Assembly: GCA_949289845.1 (NCBI GenBank)
Contig: CASEPN010000001.1
Coordinates: forward strand, 1-64,000
Source: an uncultured Bacillota bacterium
GTDB taxonomy: Bacteria > Bacillota_I > Bacilli_A > RFN20 > CAG-826
Direction: 5' to 3'
Length of the DNA: 64,000 nt
This document shows positions 47,783-54,851 of this stretch, piece by piece (the first letter of the stretch is position 1; the number at the start of each line of letters is the position of its first letter). The translations under genes and the position numbers were made by a program. Below the pieces are notes generated by a model. It saw only the letters and a program-made list of their open reading frames with translations. It was not told the origin of the DNA and made no database searches.

Positions 47783-48804
47783 CGTGCGACCTCCACGGTG
47801 ATCTCGTTGGTGAACCCCATAGTCGTGTTATCCAAATACATATGGGTGATTTGCAGGGATTCATCTAGGCCTAGCGTATATAGGGCTGCGCCCGTGAGGT
47901 CGTAGCCATCCTTGCTTACGCCATAGTAGAGCTCCCTCCCGCACTTCACTCCGTAGCCAAGGGCGACTCCCTCGTACATGCCGACCCAGTCGTTGCTGTG
48001 GTCGTGGCCGCCGAAGATCCCGCGCATCCCTGCTTCCTTTGCCGCCTCGAAGAACTTGCTATGGACGCTGGAGGGATAGAAGGGGACTTCCCCGACCTCG
48101 TCCACGAGCCCGGGCGTCGCGGAGTCGGACTCCCTCAGCTCCCCGATGATTCCGTTCGGGTTCTCCTTGTAGGAGTAGGCGTATTCCCAGAGGGGGATGT
48201 GGAGGAAGCCGATCGAAGGGACGCCTTCCTGGGCGATAGAACGGAACCAGCTTACCTGGTCGTCATGGATGTAGTCGTACTGGTAGAGGAGTCCGTCGGC
48301 CATGTAGGAGTTGGAGTCGATGCCGATGACCTGCCAGACGGTTTCCTCGCCTTTTTTGATGTTAATCGCCCAGTTCGTCCTTCCGTGGATGTCGTCCTGG
48401 ATGATCTCGAACGCGGCGTTCTCCCGGACGATGTTCCGGTCCATCCAGGCCGAGGACCACATGCCCTGCATGTCGTGGTTCCCGTAGACGACGGCGTAGG
48501 GAATCCCGAGCGAGTCGATGTAGTCGTATAGCATCGTCGCGATGTTCTTGGTGGCGGTGAAGAGGGCGTCCCCGGTGATGACGATGAGGTCGGGGTCGGA
48601 ATGTTCCACGAGGATGTCCATGTAATCCTTCTGGCGCGGGATGTTCGTCGAAAGCGACCAGTGGATGTCCGTGAGCTGGAGGATACGGAAGTCCTCTCGC
48701 TCCATCGCGATGTCATGCATGTAGTCCTCCGCGCTCAGGCCAGTGCAGGAGACGAGCAGGAGGGGTAATAGGGCGAGGGAGGGGATTGCTAGTCTCTTCT
48801 TCAT
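47779..48804 (-). CDS. Metallophosphoesterase lipoprotein
   Basis: A 341-residue lipoprotein: signal peptide MKKRLAIPSLALLPLLLVSC with the lipobox Cys at residue 20, then a calcineurin-like phosphoesterase fold (LTDIHWS, ITGDALF, VYGNHDMQG, LHIPLWEY, GGHDHSND). The metal ligands are all present, so it should be active outside the membrane on phosphate esters. It resembles purple-acid/Icc-type phosphodiesterases. It overlaps def upstream and the membrane protein downstream by 4 nt each. Confidence 0.9.
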   Translation of the reverse strand: MKKRLAIPSLALLPLLLVSCTGLSAEDYMHDIAMEREDFRILQLTDIHWSLSTNIPRQKDYMDILVEHSDPDLIVITGDALFTATKNIATMLYDYIDSLGIPYAVVYGNHDMQGMWSSAWMDRNIVRENAAFEIIQDDIHGRTNWAINIKKGEETVWQVIGIDSNSYMADGLLYQYDYIHDDQVSWFRSIAQEGVPSIGFLHIPLWEYAYSYKENPNGIIGELRESDSATPGLVDEVGEVPFYPSSVHSKFFEAAKEAGMRGIFGGHDHSNDWVGMYEGVALGYGVKCGRELYYGVSKDGYDLTGAALYTLGLDESLQITHMYLDNTTMGFTNEITVEVAR

Positions 48805-49349
48805 AAGGCGACCGCTCCTGGCTTCTTGAGGAAGGGGTCCTTCTTGTCGATGCGGTCATAGAACAGGATGCCGTCGAGGTGGTCGATCTCGTGCTGGAGG
48901 ACGATGGCGTCGAACCCGATCGCCTTGATCAGGACCTTCTGGCCGAGGAGGGCGTCATAGGCCTCCACCTTGATGCGGTAGCTCCTATAGCTGTAGCCGG
49001 GATGCTCCTTGTCGACGGAAAGGCAGCCCTCGCCGCTTTCAAGGTAGCACTCCTTTACGCTTTGGGAGACGATCTTCGGGTTTGCGAGGCAATAGGTCTG
49101 GTAGTTCCCCTCCTCGTCCTTCGGATAGTGGATGACGAGAAGCCTCCGGTTGACCCCCGCTTGGGGGGCGGCAAGCCCGATTCCCTCCCTCACGGTAGGG
49201 TGCTTCTCGCGGAAGGAGGCGTCCTGACTTTCCTTGAGATGCTCCAGCATGTCCGTGAGGAGCTTCCTGTCCCTATCCTCAAGGGGGAGGGGGACTTCCT
49301 TCGAGGGCGCGCGCAAGGAAGGCACGCCGTCCTTGGTAATTCTTAGCAT
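48801..49349 (-). CDS. def: Peptide deformylase
   Basis: A 182-residue type 2 (Gram-positive) deformylase that removes the N-formyl group from nascent proteins. Motif 1 GIGLAAPQAG (variant EGIGLAAPQAGV), motif 2 EGCLSVD with the metal Cys, and motif 3 HEIDHLDG with the zinc His residues are intact. The start at 49349 follows TATCAT by 6 nt and has no Shine-Dalgarno; longer upstream frames would run through the promoter. First gene of an operon with the lipoprotein phosphoesterase and a membrane protein. Confidence 0.95.
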   Translation of the reverse strand: MLRITKDGVPSLRAPSKEVPLPLEDRDRKLLTDMLEHLKESQDASFREKHPTVREGIGLAAPQAGVNRRLLVIHYPKDEEGNYQTYCLANPKIVSQSVKECYLESGEGCLSVDKEHPGYSYRSYRIKVEAYDALLGQKVLIKAIGFDAIVLQHEIDHLDGILFYDRIDKKDPFLKKPGAVAL

Positions 49350-49355
49350 GCGAAA

Positions 49356-49379
49356 ATGATAGCAGGCTTTTGCTAGAAT
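49356..49379. promoter_or_regulatory. Divergent leaderless promoters of def and ylbF
   Basis: In a 37-bp gap, TATCAT on the minus strand (49356-49361) serves def and TGC-TAGAAT on the plus strand (-10 at 49374-49379) serves the YlbF-like gene. Each -10 is 6-7 nt from its start codon. Confidence 0.65.
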
Positions 49380-49386
49380 TCCTTCC

Positions 49387-49716
49387 ATGCAAGAAAAGGC
49401 GCTTCGCGTTCTCTCGCTTCTCAAGGAGGCGCTCCTAAGCCATCCTGACCTTTTGGAACTGGAGGAACGGGAGAGGAGGATGATGGAGGATTCCCTCTTT
49501 CTCCGTCTTGCAAAGGAGAAGGACGAGGCGGGGGAAGCCTACGCGGACGCCCTCCGCCTGAAGACAGGGGAGAAGGAGGCCTCCCTCCGCCTCATTGAGG
49601 CAAGGGAGAAGCTTGCCTCCCTGCCCTCCGTCCTTTCCTATGAGGAGAGCTACCGGAAGGTTCGTTCCCTCTACCACGACCTCGACGAGATCCTCCTGGA
49701 GCCCTATCGGCGATGA
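49387..49716 (+). CDS. ylbF: YlbF/YmcA (RicF/RicA) family protein
   Basis: A 109-residue helical protein: KALRVLSLLKEALLSHPDLLELEERER, then DSLFLRLAKEKDEAGEAYADALRL and SYEESYRKVRSLYHDLDEILLEPYR. The family assists RNase Y in RNA processing in B. subtilis. The assignment rests on both the helical pattern and the order ylbF-rsmD-coaD, as in B. subtilis (ylbF-ylbG-ylbH-ylbI) without ylbG. The stop overlaps rsmD by 4 nt. Confidence 0.8.
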   Translation: MQEKALRVLSLLKEALLSHPDLLELEERERRMMEDSLFLRLAKEKDEAGEAYADALRLKTGEKEASLRLIEAREKLASLPSVLSYEESYRKVRSLYHDLDEILLEPYRR

Positions 49717-50243
49717 TTCGGGTCGGCGGAGGAAAGTACCGGGGAAGGGAGCTCCTCGTCCCTTCCTATCTTGAGGTGCCTACGAAGGAAGTCGTCCGCA
49801 TGGCGATGATGAACTCGGTCCAGTTTCTCCTTCCTGACGCCTCCGTCCTCGATGTCTTCGCTGGCTCGGGCGCCCTGGGAATTGAGGCGATTTCCCGCGG
49901 GGCGAGGGAAGCGACCTTCCTTGAGATGGAACCGGAAGGCGTGTGGGCGATTGAAGAAAATCTCCGCAGGCTCGGCATCAAAGACGGGAAAGTAATCCAA
50001 GGGGACGCCTTGGAGTCCCTCGCCTCCCTCGAAGGAAGCTTTCGTCTTGTCTTTGTGGATCCTCCTTATAAGGAAAGGGGGCTCTATGAGAAAGCCTGCC
50101 GCCTCCTCCTTTCGAGGGGGCTGCTCGAGGATGGGGGGAGAATCCTCCTTGAGTACGAGGGAGATTTCCCCGTCCCTGGCATCTCTCCTCTTCGGGAAAA
50201 GAGGCACGGAAGGACTTCTTTCGCCATAATAGGGAGGATATGA
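49713..50243 (+). CDS. rsmD: 16S rRNA (guanine966-N2)-methyltransferase RsmD
   Basis: A 176-residue methyltransferase. IRVGGGKYRGREL and PTKEVVRMAMMNSV form the RsmD start, VLDVFAGSGALGIEAISRGA is motif I, and FVDPPYKE is the catalytic NPPY-like motif. Overlaps ylbF and coaD by 4 nt each, so the three are translationally coupled. Confidence 0.95.
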   Translation: MIRVGGGKYRGRELLVPSYLEVPTKEVVRMAMMNSVQFLLPDASVLDVFAGSGALGIEAISRGAREATFLEMEPEGVWAIEENLRRLGIKDGKVIQGDALESLASLEGSFRLVFVDPPYKERGLYEKACRLLLSRGLLEDGGRILLEYEGDFPVPGISPLREKRHGRTSFAIIGRI

Positions 50244-50713
50244 AGCGCATCGCCGTCTACCCCGGTTCCTTCGACCCCCCGACGAATGGGCATCTGAGCG
50301 TCCTCCAGAGGGCTGCCGGGCTTTTCGACGAGGTGGTGTTCCTTCTCGCGGTGAATCCCGAGAAGAAGTCGCGCTACAACGTCGAGGAAAGGCTCGAGAT
50401 GATGAGGGAGAGCGCCTCCTTCCTTCCAAACGTGAGGGTCGACTTCACCTCCGGGCTGACGGTGGACTACTGCGAGAGCATCGGGGCCCATCACCTGATC
50501 CGCGGGCTACGTGCGGTGACCGACTACGAGTACGAGTTCCAACTTGCGGCCGCCAACGAGTTCGCAAACCCGTCCGTGGACATGGTCTTCTTTATGGCGA
50601 GGAAGGAGGAGACCTTCATCTCTTCCTCCACCGTGGACGAGCTTTTCCGGAACGGGGTGGACGTCTCCCCCCTCGTCCCTTCCGCCGTTCTCAGGCGGAT
50701 GAGGAAGGAATAG
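50240..50713 (+). CDS. coaD: Phosphopantetheine adenylyltransferase
   Basis: A 157-residue CoaD that transfers AMP to 4'-phosphopantetheine in CoA synthesis. YPGSFDPPTNGHLSV carries the TxGH site, and HLIRGLRAVTDYEYEFQLAAANE and ISSSTVDELF are family motifs. Complete length. CATAAT and GGGAGG also occur just before the ATG inside rsmD. Confidence 0.97.
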   Translation: MKRIAVYPGSFDPPTNGHLSVLQRAAGLFDEVVFLLAVNPEKKSRYNVEERLEMMRESASFLPNVRVDFTSGLTVDYCESIGAHHLIRGLRAVTDYEYEFQLAAANEFANPSVDMVFFMARKEETFISSSTVDELFRNGVDVSPLVPSAVLRRMRKE

Positions 50714-50718
50714 GAAAA

Positions 50719-50738
50719 GGGGAGGATTTCTCCTCCCC
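50719..50738. terminator. Bidirectional terminator after coaD
   Basis: GGGGAGGA and TCCTCCCC arms with a 4-nt loop; TTTTCC follows on the minus strand. Confidence 0.75.
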
Positions 50739-50748
50739 TCGCCCATCG

Positions 50749-51318
50749 CTAGCCCAGGATCTCGACGTGGACCTGGTTCTTTCTTTCGTCTCCGCGGAGC
50801 TCGCTATAGAAGATGGCCTCGCCCTCGAAGGTGTCTAGCCCCGATGGGAGGATGTTCTCGAAGGGGATGCCGATCGCGCGGAGCTCGAGGATGGCTAGGA
50901 CCGGGAGGTCGAGGAAGTCGATTCCCGAGGTCCTCTTCGCGGCGGCCCGGTACCCCATCTCAATGACGTGGAGAAGCTCCTCGCGCTGGACGGGGACATG
51001 GCTGAAGGTGAGGGCCGGCCCGATGTATACCTTGAGCTGGGTCAGGTCGATCCCGTACTTGATCGCGAGCGCCCGGATCTCCTTCTTGGGGAGCTCCTCG
51101 AGAAGCTGTTCCTTCGTATAGGAAAGGAGCGCCGCGCAGCGTCCGTCCGGATCGTAGACGATGAGGGGGACTTCGTCTGCCGCCTCCATGGTGAGGACAT
51201 GCCCGCGCCTTGCGGTCGCCCCGTTCCTCCCGACGTCCTCGCCCTTCAGGCGGATGCTGTTTTTGCCGATGACGCCGTAGCGGACCCTTCCGTCCTCGAA
51301 ATCCAACTTGATGTCCAT
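50749..51318 (-). CDS. Divergent laccase-fold (YfiH/PgeF-like) protein
   Basis: A 189-residue protein. PLIVYDPDGRCAALLSY, YGIDLTQLKVYIGPALTFSHVPV, LPVLAILELRAIGIPFENI and AIFYSELRGDERKNQVHVEIL follow the order of strands in the PgeF/YfiH multicopper-oxidase-like fold. The family's metal Cys (normally DC.P) and His (normally HAG) are absent here: the segments read ADEVP and SYTKE. So any known enzyme activity is doubtful. TACAAT (51325-51330) lies 6 nt before the ATG, so the message is probably leaderless. Confidence 0.55.
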   Translation of the reverse strand: MDIKLDFEDGRVRYGVIGKNSIRLKGEDVGRNGATARRGHVLTMEAADEVPLIVYDPDGRCAALLSYTKEQLLEELPKKEIRALAIKYGIDLTQLKVYIGPALTFSHVPVQREELLHVIEMGYRAAAKRTSGIDFLDLPVLAILELRAIGIPFENILPSGLDTFEGEAIFYSELRGDERKNQVHVEILG

Positions 51319-51353
51319 GGCCCTATTGTAGCGAAAGGCCATCCTAGGAAAAA

Positions 51354-51372
51354 GGAGACCTTGCCGGTCTCC
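51354..51372 (-). terminator. Terminator of the 51393-52250 gene
   Basis: GGAGACC-GGCAA-GGTCTCC followed by TTTTTCC on the minus strand. Confidence 0.8.
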
Positions 51373-51392
51373 TTGGGTTTCCTGCTTCCTTG

Positions 51393-52250
51393 TTAGTCCC
51401 TCAGGGTAAAGAGGTTGTCCTCGCTATAGGGGTCGAGGTGGTTCCACATGTCGATGAGGGTGGAGGCGTTCTCGCGGGCGGTGGACCCGGAAAGGCTGAA
51501 GAGCACCTCGCTCATCCCGAAGCGGCCCGCGTCCCATGCTTCCTCGCTGAAGTCGACGAGGAGGATGGAGGGGGTAGGGAAGCTCTCGATGGGGGTGTCG
51601 GCGTTGTTGAGGGCGAAGTTCACGTAGTTGGTCTCGTCGAGCCCGGCCCTCTCGCGGTAGGGGGCCTCGGCAAGCTCGGGACCGACCTGGTTGAAGAGCT
51701 CGGTGTGGATCCCGAGGTAGCGGCTGAAGGCGGTCGACCCGTTGGTCGTGATCTCGTAGTCCTCGTCGTTGCTCGATTCCTCAGAGGCATAGATCGTGTA
51801 GATGCGGAAGTCGCCCTTGTCGCTCGGGGTGAAGGAGGTGGTGCCCCAGTTGTCGCTCAGCTCGCGGAAGGCTTCCTCAGCGGTCGTGGAGGCGGCGCTA
51901 TTCTCCGCGTTATAGACGAGGTAGAACTTCTCGCCGTAGGAGGCGGTGTCGACCTCCTCGTAGGTCTTCGCGGTGAACATGTTCTTCTCGATGACCCTGG
52001 TGATGCGGTCGGCGGCGGAGTTGGAGGTGTCGATGCTGTCCGTCTCGCCCTCGAGGGACTGGCGGGAGTCGGCGAAGAAGGCGCCCTCGGCGTTCCCGCT
52101 CCACTCGCTCGCCCAGCTGGTGATGTAGGGGATCGAGAAGATGACGGCGAAGATGGCACCCACGATGAGGAGGGGCTGGACCCACGCGGTTTCCTTGATC
52201 CACCGCCAGATCCTCACGAAGAACGCGCCGATTGCTTTAAGAATTACCAT
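51393..52250 (-). CDS. Membrane-anchored hypothetical, thioredoxin-like fold possible
   Basis: A 285-residue protein with one N-terminal transmembrane helix (VQPLLIVGAIFAVIFSIPYITS) and an extracytoplasmic or cytoplasmic domain rich in Ser, Asp and Glu. The segments EKFYLVYNAENSAAS, ...FRIYTIYASEES, and ESFPTPSILLVDF recall a thioredoxin fold without its CxxC; this is weak. GGAGG lies 10 nt before the ATG. A clear promoter (TTGCCA-17-TACAAT) precedes it. Confidence 0.6.
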   Translation of the reverse strand: MVILKAIGAFFVRIWRWIKETAWVQPLLIVGAIFAVIFSIPYITSWASEWSGNAEGAFFADSRQSLEGETDSIDTSNSAADRITRVIEKNMFTAKTYEEVDTASYGEKFYLVYNAENSAASTTAEEAFRELSDNWGTTSFTPSDKGDFRIYTIYASEESSNDEDYEITTNGSTAFSRYLGIHTELFNQVGPELAEAPYRERAGLDETNYVNFALNNADTPIESFPTPSILLVDFSEEAWDAGRFGMSEVLFSLSGSTARENASTLIDMWNHLDPYSEDNLFTLRD

Positions 52251-52296
52251 GTCGTTTGTTCCTCCGATAGGAGGCCGTCGGAAAGACAGCGGGCGT

Positions 52297-52325
52297 ATTG
52301 TAGCACCGGCCACCATAGGTGGCAA
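52297..52325 (-). promoter_or_regulatory. Promoter of the 51393-52250 gene
   Basis: Minus strand TTGCCA (52320-52325), 17-nt spacer, TACAAT (52297-52302). Confidence 0.7.
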
Positions 52326-52351
52326 CGGCGCAGGAAGGCCATCCCGGGGCG

Positions 52352-52379
52352 TTGCGTAGCGGGTCGCCGCCGCTATAAT
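52352..52379 (+). promoter_or_regulatory. Promoter of yitT gene
   Basis: TTGCGT (52352-52357), 16-nt spacer, TATAAT (52374-52379), with an approximately 20-nt leader before the ATG at 52404. Confidence 0.65.
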
Positions 52380-52403
52380 CCATAGGCGACTCACGGGGAT
52401 AGC

Positions 52404-53459
52404 ATGAGCGGGTTGATCGAGCGGGCGAAAGATGCCATCTCCAGGCGGAAGGGACTTCACCAGGTGCTTTCCTATTCGTTCATCTTCCTCGTGTCGACCG
52501 TATCGGCCCTGGTCTTTGCCTTCGGCTTCAACACCTTCATGGCGCCCATGCTTTCTGAAGGCGAGGCGATGCTCGGGAACTCCGCCCAGATCGCCTCTGG
52601 CGGGATGTCGGGCGTGAGCCAGGTAATCACGGCATTCTGCAAGATCCTCGGGTGGCGCGACATCGATGAGAACGCCGCGCATTCGATCCTCTACTTCCTC
52701 CTGAACGTGCCTCTGATGCTTCTCGCCTTCTTCGGTATCGGGAAGCGCTTCGCCATCTTCACGCTGGTGAACGTCATCGAGACCTCCCTCTTCATGCGTT
52801 TCATCTCTCCGAACTACATCCCGTTGCTCGAGGACATCGCCCAGATTATCTCCAAGGAGGGAGGGCTGCTCTCTCGCGCCTTCTTCGGGGGAGTGTGCAC
52901 GGGACTTTCGAGCGCCCTTTGCTTCAAGGTGGAGATATCTACGGGCGGCATCGACATCATCGCCTACTACATCTCGCTCAGGAAACGTACGAACGTCGGG
53001 AAATATAGCGCCCTCTGCAACGGCGTCAGCGTCACCCTCTTCACGCTTCTTGAAGCCCTGGACATCGTCATCTGGGGGATCCCCGAGGGGGTCGCGGACA
53101 CGGCGGGCGCGATCGCCGACCCCGTCGCGAGGCTCTTCTTCTCGATCCTCTATCTCTTCGCCTCCGCGATGGTCGTGGACGCCATCAACGTGAGGAACCG
53201 CAAGATACGCATCGAGGCGGTCACCTCGCTCAGGAACCTCGGTTCCGACCTTGTGAAGCATAACCGCCACGGCGTGACCGTCATCGAGGCCAAGGGCGCC
53301 TACACCGGTCAGGTCCGCTACATCGTCTCGATGGTTGTATCCGCCTACGAGGTGAAGAGCACCATCCGCGCGATCAAGCTTCTCGATGACCAGGCGTTCA
53401 TCCAGACGGAATCTTTGAATCAGGTCTACGGGCGTTTCTACATGAAGCCGATCGAATAG
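52404..53459 (+). CDS. yitT: YitT family membrane protein (DUF161-DUF2179)
   Basis: A 351-residue protein with five to six transmembrane helices, the YitT signature segments IASGGMSGVSQVI and ISTGGIDIIAYYISLRKRTNVGKYSALCN, and a C-terminal DUF2179 domain (HGVTVIEAKGAYTG, AYEVKSTIRAIKLLDDQAFIQTESLNQVYGRF). Function is not settled in any organism. It is monocistronic. Confidence 0.92.
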   Translation: MSGLIERAKDAISRRKGLHQVLSYSFIFLVSTVSALVFAFGFNTFMAPMLSEGEAMLGNSAQIASGGMSGVSQVITAFCKILGWRDIDENAAHSILYFLLNVPLMLLAFFGIGKRFAIFTLVNVIETSLFMRFISPNYIPLLEDIAQIISKEGGLLSRAFFGGVCTGLSSALCFKVEISTGGIDIIAYYISLRKRTNVGKYSALCNGVSVTLFTLLEALDIVIWGIPEGVADTAGAIADPVARLFFSILYLFASAMVVDAINVRNRKIRIEAVTSLRNLGSDLVKHNRHGVTVIEAKGAYTGQVRYIVSMVVSAYEVKSTIRAIKLLDDQAFIQTESLNQVYGRFYMKPIE

Positions 53460-53475
53460 GAAAGCGAAGAAAAAA

Positions 53476-53491
53476 GGCGGCTTCTGCCGCC
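53476..53491 (-). terminator. Terminator of the 53511-54035 gene
   Basis: GGCGGC-AGAA-GCCGCC followed by TTTTTT on the minus strand; it also lies after yitT. Confidence 0.85.
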
Positions 53492-53510
53492 GATCTTCAT
53501 GTTTTTCCAA

Positions 53511-54035
53511 TTAGCTGAGCGCCAATGGGAGAAGCGTCACGACCCCGGCACCCGCCGAGCAGACGGCCGCCGTCATGAACCCTCCCCCAAGGGTCACGGC
53601 CTGGTTGATGAAGTCCACCTGGCTCTCCATGTCGCTCGGGATAGTGGTCTTGGCGAGGAAGAAGGTGATCGCGCTCATCGCGAAGGCGACGATCATGACG
53701 AGGGAGACGAGCCTCGTGACGATCCCGCGGAAGCGGACGAGCTCGAGGACCAGGAGGAGAAGCGCGAGCACTCCTCCGCCAATGAGGGCGTAGAAGGCGA
53801 TCGAAAGGACGGGGATGCCGTTGATCTGGGCGTCGCCGATGCTCCCGTCCGTTCCGAAGATCATCTGGAGCGCCCCTTCCTGGAGCCACCCGTAGTCCTC
53901 GGCGCCAGGGATGGTCTCCCATTCCTCGACCATGCCGAAGCCTTGCCCGGTGCAAAGGGCGATGATGCCGCCGAGGGCGAGCACAAGGACGATCGCCGCG
54001 GCGAGGAAGGACAGGATATTGAACCGTTTCTTCAT
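53511..54035 (-). CDS. Hypothetical four-helix membrane protein
   Basis: A 174-residue protein: N-terminal hydrophobic helix (FLAAAIVLVLALGGIIALC), an external loop of about 55 residues (GFGMVEEWETIPGAEDYGWL), then three helices (VLSIAFYALIGGGVLALLLLVL; LVSLVMIVAFAMSAITFFLA; GGGFMTAAVCSAGAGVVTLL). No family recognised. GGAGG lies upstream of the ATG. Confidence 0.65.
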   Translation of the reverse strand: MKKRFNILSFLAAAIVLVLALGGIIALCTGQGFGMVEEWETIPGAEDYGWLQEGALQMIFGTDGSIGDAQINGIPVLSIAFYALIGGGVLALLLLVLELVRFRGIVTRLVSLVMIVAFAMSAITFFLAKTTIPSDMESQVDFINQAVTLGGGFMTAAVCSAGAGVVTLLPLALS

Positions 54036-54055
54036 GCTTCTTATTTCCTCCGCGT

Positions 54056-54574
54056 CTATATAACCTCGTTTTGCTTCCCTTCGGCAAGCGCATCCATCTC
54101 CTTGAGAGATGAGAGAAAGGCCTCCATCGTCTTTTCCCTAAGCGACTTGGTCCTGAGCTCGCACTCCCAGACGACGAGGACGCGGATGCCCATTTCGTCT
54201 AGCTTTTTATAGTTCCAGCGGTCCCTTTCCTTGTTCCTCTCGAGCTTCATGAGCCAGTAGGGGGACGCCCCGGAGGGAACCTTAGTGCTCTGGCATTCGT
54301 GAAGATGCCAGAAGCAGCCGTTCACGAAGATGGCAAGGCGAAGCCGCGGGACGTAGATGTCCGGGCTCCCCGGGAAGCGCCTGTCGTTGAGCCGGTAGCG
54401 GTAGCCTGCCTCCCTCACCCAGGAACGGACGAGAAGCTCCGGGGAGGTATCCTTGCCCCTGATGCGGGACATGATGTAGGAGCGGGCCTCCTTCCCAAGC
54501 CTCTCCTTCTCCTCGGGGTCCTCGCTCTCCTTCGCCTCGTGGAGAAGCATCGCCGCCTTGCCCGGCTTCTTCAT
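54056..54574 (-). CDS. vsr: Very short patch repair endonuclease (Vsr)
   Basis: A 172-residue Vsr-family protein that nicks next to T:G mismatches left by deamination of 5-methylcytosine. The fold is clear: ARSYIMSRIRGKDTSPELLVRSW, GYRYRLNDRRFPGSPDIYVPRLRLAIFVNGCFWHLHEC, ...KLERNKERDRWNYKKLDEMGIRVLVVWECEL. The N-terminus has about 30 extra residues. Vsr usually sits beside a cytosine methyltransferase; none is present in this window. TAGCAT (extended TGC, 54583-54588) lies 8 nt before the ATG, a leaderless-type start. Confidence 0.93.
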   Translation of the reverse strand: MKKPGKAAMLLHEAKESEDPEEKERLGKEARSYIMSRIRGKDTSPELLVRSWVREAGYRYRLNDRRFPGSPDIYVPRLRLAIFVNGCFWHLHECQSTKVPSGASPYWLMKLERNKERDRWNYKKLDEMGIRVLVVWECELRTKSLREKTMEAFLSSLKEMDALAEGKQNEVI

Positions 54575-54625
54575 GGCTAGGGATGCTAGCACCTCGGAAG
54601 GTGGAAATCCCCTTTCATTTAATTG

Positions 54626-54647
54626 AAAAAAGGCCGCTTCCGCGACC
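54626..54647 (-). terminator. tRNA-Ser(CGA) terminator
   Basis: GGTCGC-GGAA-GCGGCC followed by TTTTTT on the minus strand. Confidence 0.8.
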
Positions 54648-54658
54648 TTCGCTCCTCT

Positions 54659-54749
54659 TGGCGGAGAAGAAGGGATTTGAACCCTTGCTGGGCTTGCACC
54701 CACTATCGGTTTTCGAGACCGACCCCTTCAGCCGCTTGGGTACTTCTCC
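54659..54749 (-). tRNA. tRNA-Ser(CGA)
   Basis: Class II tRNA with acceptor GGAGAAG, long variable arm, anticodon CGA, CCA encoded. A TATATC -10 and TTGATG lie upstream (54764-54790). Confidence 0.93.
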
Positions 54750-54851
54750 GGCTGCCGTCGGATGATATAGCAAAGGGAGGGCACCATCAAGCCAATAGCG
54801 CGCTGTTGCTATATAGTAGTTAGACGCGCGGATGCGCGATTTATCGAACCA

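Noticed and set aside
51393-53510. A 705-codon minus-strand gene
   Set aside because: The real gene is 51393-52250; upstream the frame runs antisense through yitT and the yitT promoter.
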